Assembly: GCF_000204055.1 (NCBI RefSeq)
Contig: NW_006768874.1
Location: 28,593 to 92,592 of the forward strand
Direction: 5' to 3'
Origin: Melampsora larici-populina 98AG31
Lineage: Eukaryota; Basidiomycota; Pucciniomycetes; Pucciniales; Melampsoraceae
DNA length: 64,000 bases
The translations under genes and the position numbers were made by a program. Positions 59,522-64,000 of this stretch are shown here, in pieces; position 1 is the stretch's first letter; each line of letters begins with the position of its first letter. The notes below the pieces were generated by a model that was not told the origin of the DNA, ran no database searches, and was given only the letters and a program-made list of their open reading frames with translations.

Positions 59522-62500
59522 ATGCTACCCTCATCTGAATCAAAGTATCATCATTCTGGTCGCAAACCATCTTTAACAATCAAATCACCTACCTGCTCAA
59601 CCAATACGAAAAATGTTGGACCACCATCTTCATCATCAACTGTGATTCCGATTCCCAACAATCTGAGTAACTCAAACTCAACTATCATTAGTCCTCAAAT
59701 CGATCTTACTACGCCTTATTCGGATTCCTCACCACCAAGGACTCTACATCGTTTGACAGATCAAGACACTCAACGTGAACAAGATGTACAAGCTGCTTTA
59801 CAATTCTCTCGAGCTAGATCCGGTACATACGAATCCAATTTACGTAATCATCATCATTCTCATTCACAATCACAATCACATCAATCCAATGCTACTGACA
59901 ATGATTTCATGAGAAATACAATCGATACAACTGATTCAACATTTTTTCAATCTCCAAATTCGCTTCAACCTACACCTACAAGACAACCGCAACCCAGATC
60001 ACAAAGAAAATCACATGATGAAGGCTTTGGTAGATCAAATTCACCAACTTATTCTGTAGATTCTAGTCATGGTGCATTTATTGATCATAGACCTTCGATC
60101 ATCGCTCCGAATGAACCTCACAGTCCTTCTTATTTTAGATCTTCAATTTCTCAATCCAATAGATTACATCCTTCAACTCTTTCACCAAGTTCGATCAATG
60201 GAAATCTACGTGGTCATGATCCAAGACCACCAAATCCGCATCTCACACCCATCATGAAGGAAAACAATAGTTTGATTGATCATCGTGACGTTTGGTTGGG
60301 CGGAGGAGGTGGTGGAGGTGGTGAAGGAGGTGTAGCTCGATCTAGAGATAATTCATTGAAAGTAGAAGATGCAAGAGGATTAGCAGGAATGTTACCACAT
60401 TTCCCTTATCCATTTGATTTTGCTGCACTTGAAACATTCGCGGTCCAAGAACGTAAGAAAGGAACTGGAAATCTCACAGATGACGCGATTCTGGATGAGC
60501 CACCACCCAAGAGTCCATTAGGAGAAACAGACGAAGAAACAGACAGTGGTGGTGGTGGTGGTGGTGGTGGAGCGATGCGAAGACGAAAGATCGGATTTGT
60601 GAACGCTCATAACGAACCAAGTCAACCTGCACCACTTCGAAACACTGCTGTAGGATTACTCAAGAACAGACGATTAAGTGAGAGTACAGGTCCTTTAGCA
60701 GGCCGACAACGTAAATTAGCCATTTTTGAAGGAAACAACAACAACAATAATAATAATGAACAAGGACCAATAAAATCAATCACCGATTCATCTAAAGCAC
60801 CATTATTATTTTCACCTAACCATCCACCAATCTCAAATGATCAGTCAAATAATAACAAACGAGTCACTGAAAGTAGTTCCGAAAGTCAAGAAAGACCATA
60901 TCGATTTTCATTTTATTCTAATGCATTACCATCCACAATTCATGCAAGAAGTTTAGGAGAGATACCAGCCGAAGGTGAAACGTTTGAAGATTTGTTTGTT
61001 GGTCGTAGTAGTTCTAGTTTCAAAAAATCAATGGATGAACCTAGTTCTGAACAATCTTCAATCCATTTACAATCCGGTAATGGAGGGAATGGACATGGGA
61101 ATGGGAAACCTAGGAGTGCGGTTCTGATGAGAACTGATGAAGATGCTGAAGCTAATACTTGGTGGTTAGATGTTCTTAGTCCTACAGATGATGAGATGAA
61201 ATTACTTAGTAAAGTAAATCTAATCTTCTTTCACAAACACAAATCCGATCAATATCTATTAATGATTCCATGAAAGTATACTGATTAAGTTTTTGATATT
61301 GATAGGTTTTCGGAATTCATCCCCTTACAACTGAAGATATTCAAATGGAAGAGACTAGAGAAAAGATTGAACTTTTTAGGAATTATTACTTAGTTTGTTT
61401 TAGATCATTTGATCAAGATCCTTATAGTCCTACTTATTTAGAACCACTTAACATGTACATCATTGTTTTCCGTGAAGGAACCCTTTCAGTTGAGTCTTTG
61501 CCTCTCTTACTTTTCTATTTCTCTGCAAACTGACAGGTTTTTGTTTTGTTTGATAGTTTCATTTTAGAGGTACACCTCATCCACAAAACGTCAGAAGACG
61601 TATTAAACAATTAAAAGATTATATAAATGTTACATCTGATTGGATTTCATATGCATTGATTGATGATATTACTGATGCATTTGGTCCTTTGATTCAATCG
61701 ATTGAGTATGAAGTAGATAGTATAGATGAATTGGTGTTAATTTTGAAAGATGCAGAACAAAGTGATATGTTAAGAAGGTTTGTATTTCTTCTTGATGTTC
61801 TTTGTTTCAAAGGGGTTCAAAGTTGATTTTGTTTTATTATTATTGATAGGATTGGTACTTGTAGAAAGAAAGTGATGGGGTTATTAAGATTAATGGGAAA
61901 CAAAGCAGATGTTGTAAAAGGTTTAGCTAAAAGATGTAACGAGAATTGGTCGGTGGCACCTAAATCAGATATAGGTTTATATTTATCTGATATTCAAGAC
62001 CATTTAGTTACTATGACTCAAAAGTAAAGTTTTTTCTCTATATGGAATAAACCATTGGGCTATGAAACTGACTCTCTTGCTGTCTATTGCGGGGGTTTAG
62101 TTTGAATCATTATGAGAAAATCCTTTCTAGGTCTCATTCAAATTATTTGGCACAAATTTCAATTGAAATGACAGGTTAGATTTAGTTTTTCTTATTCCTG
62201 ATATTTCAACCAAAACAGTTTTCTTGATCAATAAGACTAATTCATTTTGCTCTTCATTTTTCTCATTAGATGCTAATAATCAAATTAATGATGTTTTGAG
62301 TAAATTGACTGCACTTGGATCAATTTTAATTCCGATGAATTTGATCACTGGTCTCTGGGGTATGAATGTAAGTGTCAATCAACACTTTTTTCATCTTTGT
62401 ATTAAGAAATTGAAGGCTTGGCTTTTTTGTGTAGGTACATGTACCAGGACAAGATGTTGCAGAAGGTTATGCTTGGTTCTTATCTATTGTTTGTGGTTTG

Positions 62501-62563
62501 GTTTCGTTTGGTGTGGTTGGGGCTTGGTTAACATTAAGGTATTTTAAGTTTTCTAAAGGTTAA
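59522..62563 (+). CDS. CorA-family magnesium transporter (Alr1/Mnr2 type)
   Basis: Seven exons, 59522..61213, 61306..61488, 61557..61777, 61850..62023, 62101..62174, 62270..62367 and 62435..62563, with phase-consistent 66-95 bp introns, encode 856 residues. The first ~560 residues are a cytosolic, disordered tail rich in Ser, His, Asn and Gln, with two Gly runs and a poly-Asn run. The CorA core follows: FGIHPLTTEDIQMEE, YYLVCFRSFDQD, RGTPHPQNVRRRIKQLKDY, ALIDDITDAF, LLRLMGNKADVVKGLAKRC, LNHYEKILSRSHSNYLAQISIEMT. The first membrane helix ends in the signature GMN (residues 812-814, LWGMN), and a second helix (~824-846) closes the protein. CorA proteins form pentameric Mg2+ channels; yeast Alr1 is at the plasma membrane and Mnr2 at the vacuole. 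Which of these it matches cannot be told by eye. No lesion is seen. Confidence 0.9.
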
Positions 62564-62682
62564 GTAGAAAAAGACAAAGAAACGCATTTTCAAGTGGTTT
62601 TGATATGAAACAAGAATTTGAGGAATTCAAGATAAGAAAAACAATTTATTCTCCTCTATTAGGTTTTTTATGATACATTTTG

Positions 62683-62713
<31 letters not shown>

Positions 62714-64000
62714 GTTTAATTTTGATTCAATTGAATTTTGAAAATCTGTTGTAGTTTTTTTTTGTATAAATTGATTGGAATAGTTTTGAAAATTAATTTT
62801 TATGATTTATCCAAAAGAAAGTTGGGTTTTATTAATTTATTTTTTTCTAGTTCTAATCTATATATTGAATTTAGATTACAAAAAAATTAATGTTAGTTTA
62901 CACTTTATTTTTCATTTCTTCATATATCTTTTCTCCTTTGTATAGAGGTTTTTTTTGTTTCTTTATTAAGACTTAGATTAACTTTGTATTAGTTTCAACT
63001 CTTTTAGGATTTATAGTACAATACTCAATCATCTTTTTCTTAAGCAAAAAGAAACAATACATTTGGTTTAATCGGTGTTTTTTTCTGTTCTTGAAGAGGT
63101 TGGGTTAATTAAGATATTGGTCATTGGCAGGTTTAGTTTGAAAAAGATCGTGAATAATGGATAGACAACCCAGTAGACAAATTGTATGATCTTTTTTCAA
63201 TTTTATTCTAGCAGGTCTTCTATTGTTGTGACTAGACTCTACTCGACATGTGAGGTAGAGATGTTGGAGTGAATGTTGTAGGTTGAGGTTGAGGAAACAA
63301 GCAGCAAGACATGGGGTTATACATCTGTTCTCGGTTTTGAGCTTGAATAAGCCCCGAGTCCTAACGAAGCGACCGTGCGGCGAGCGCGCCCGTGAGAGGC
63401 GTAAGTGAAGCTCACATCGTTTCAGAGATAATTCAGATACCTCGCTTTTGTTCGGTTCAACTTCTACTGGTCATGGACAATTGTCAATTCCTTCGCTCTT
63501 TTGCAATCACGATCACCTTGGTAATCTTCAAGCATGCGAGCTGCTGCTATACCGCCGAAGATCTTGTCCGGTACGATTGCGCCTAAGCCTCTGTCGCTCC
63601 CGTTGTACTTCGTAACTTTGGCGCTTCCTCCGCCGTCTGCGCAATTCAAAGTCTTCCAGAAGTGTTGCAAAATTTGATCACCGATCTGTTTTGTGTTGGC
63701 GTTGATTCTTGGGGGCGGTAGTGGAATCTACGTATAGGAACGTTCCCGCATAGGCTTCTCTTCTATCCAGGCTGCGTGAAATATCAGCATCTGACACCTG
63801 CGGATTGAGGATTGAGAAAAGATATTGTACCGTCTGCGGGGTCATGTGTCGCGCTCATCTTAAGATAACTATACCTGCCTTCACTGTCAGAGAGTACACA
63901 AAACTAAAATCGGATTTGTATGAAACACTGCTTCCGATGTTACCTGCCTTTCAATACCTGCGAGATCAATTGGATGTGGTTATTTCCCAGTGATCCAGTA
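62564..64000. other. No supported gene; AT microsatellite and a GC-richer right end
   Basis: AT-rich 3' flank of the transporter to ~63,200. From ~63,330 the composition turns GC-richer, and an open frame (63805-63993, + strand) reads like coding text (ITIPAFTVREYTKLKSDLYE) but has no start context or partner exons; it could be a transposon or gene fragment continuing past the window. Confidence 0.35.
62683..62710. repeat. (AT)14 microsatellite
   Basis: Uninterrupted AT dinucleotides in the 3' flank of the transporter gene. Confidence 0.95.

Noticed and set aside
63805..63993. Coding-like frame near the right edge
   Set aside because: The text looks protein-like, but there is no start, no domain and no joined exon in view, so it is only mentioned in the region note.

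Overview
The window looks like nuclear DNA of a basidiomycete, most likely a rust fungus (Pucciniales, Melampsora/Puccinia-like). The sequence shows intron-rich genes with 50-145 bp GT-AG introns, AT-rich intergenic DNA, and five classes of eukaryotic transposable element packed around a few host genes. The rust assignment is inferred from the style of the protein families and was not tested by any search.

Layout. (1) 1-1422, minus strand: 5' part of a BED-zinc-finger gene of hAT-transposase type, five exons, running off the left edge. (2) 1.7-6.5 kb: non-coding DNA and relics, including a fragment with a Helitron HUH-like motif near 3.95 kb. (3) 6.5-13.5 kb: a Helitron region with a six-exon gene of unknown (possibly OB-fold) type, then a nearly intact Rep/Pif1-helicase gene of about 1,426 codons. 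(4) 14.85-20.75 kb: two related F-box/LRR-like genes, both broken by a TAG codon. The second is also split by a 1.66-kb foldback transposon with about 300-bp inverted repeats, a 6-bp target duplication and a 467-base assembly gap at its centre. (5) 21.8-27.3 kb: convergent pair of a tnp2/CACTA-like (Plavaka-type) transposase and an accessory gene, both with in-frame stops. (6) 28.0-28.35 kb: truncated copy of the 5' end of the coiled-coil gene at 39.7 kb. (7) 29.33-35.22 kb, minus strand: a full-length LINE (zinc-knuckle ORF1; ORF2 with endonuclease, reverse transcriptase and RNase H) bounded by a 13-bp duplication and ending in a poly(A) tract; ORF2 carries two TGA codons. (8) 37.2-42.45 kb: two host genes of unknown function, one a long coiled-coil protein. 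(9) 42.5-48.27 kb: a gene desert. (10) 48.27-53.58 kb: a Copia element with two identical 234-bp LTRs, a 5-bp duplication and two apparent frameshifts. (11) 53.9-62.6 kb: host genes encoding a secreted GH27 (alpha-galactosidase-like) protein whose nucleophile position is Ala, a secreted protein built from duplicated exons, and a CorA/Mnr2-type magnesium transporter. (12) 62.6-64 kb: no supported gene.

The genes do not form one pathway. The first 54 kb is mostly a transposon graveyard with some recent arrivals, next to a host-gene segment of transporter and secreted proteins. Four TGA codons in the transposon genes each sit where one C-to-T change from CGA would explain them, three of them in TCGA context. 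That fits RIP-like/CpG mutation as described for this fungal lineage. Exon structures were joined by eye using splice motifs and reading phase; they are predictions without transcript support.
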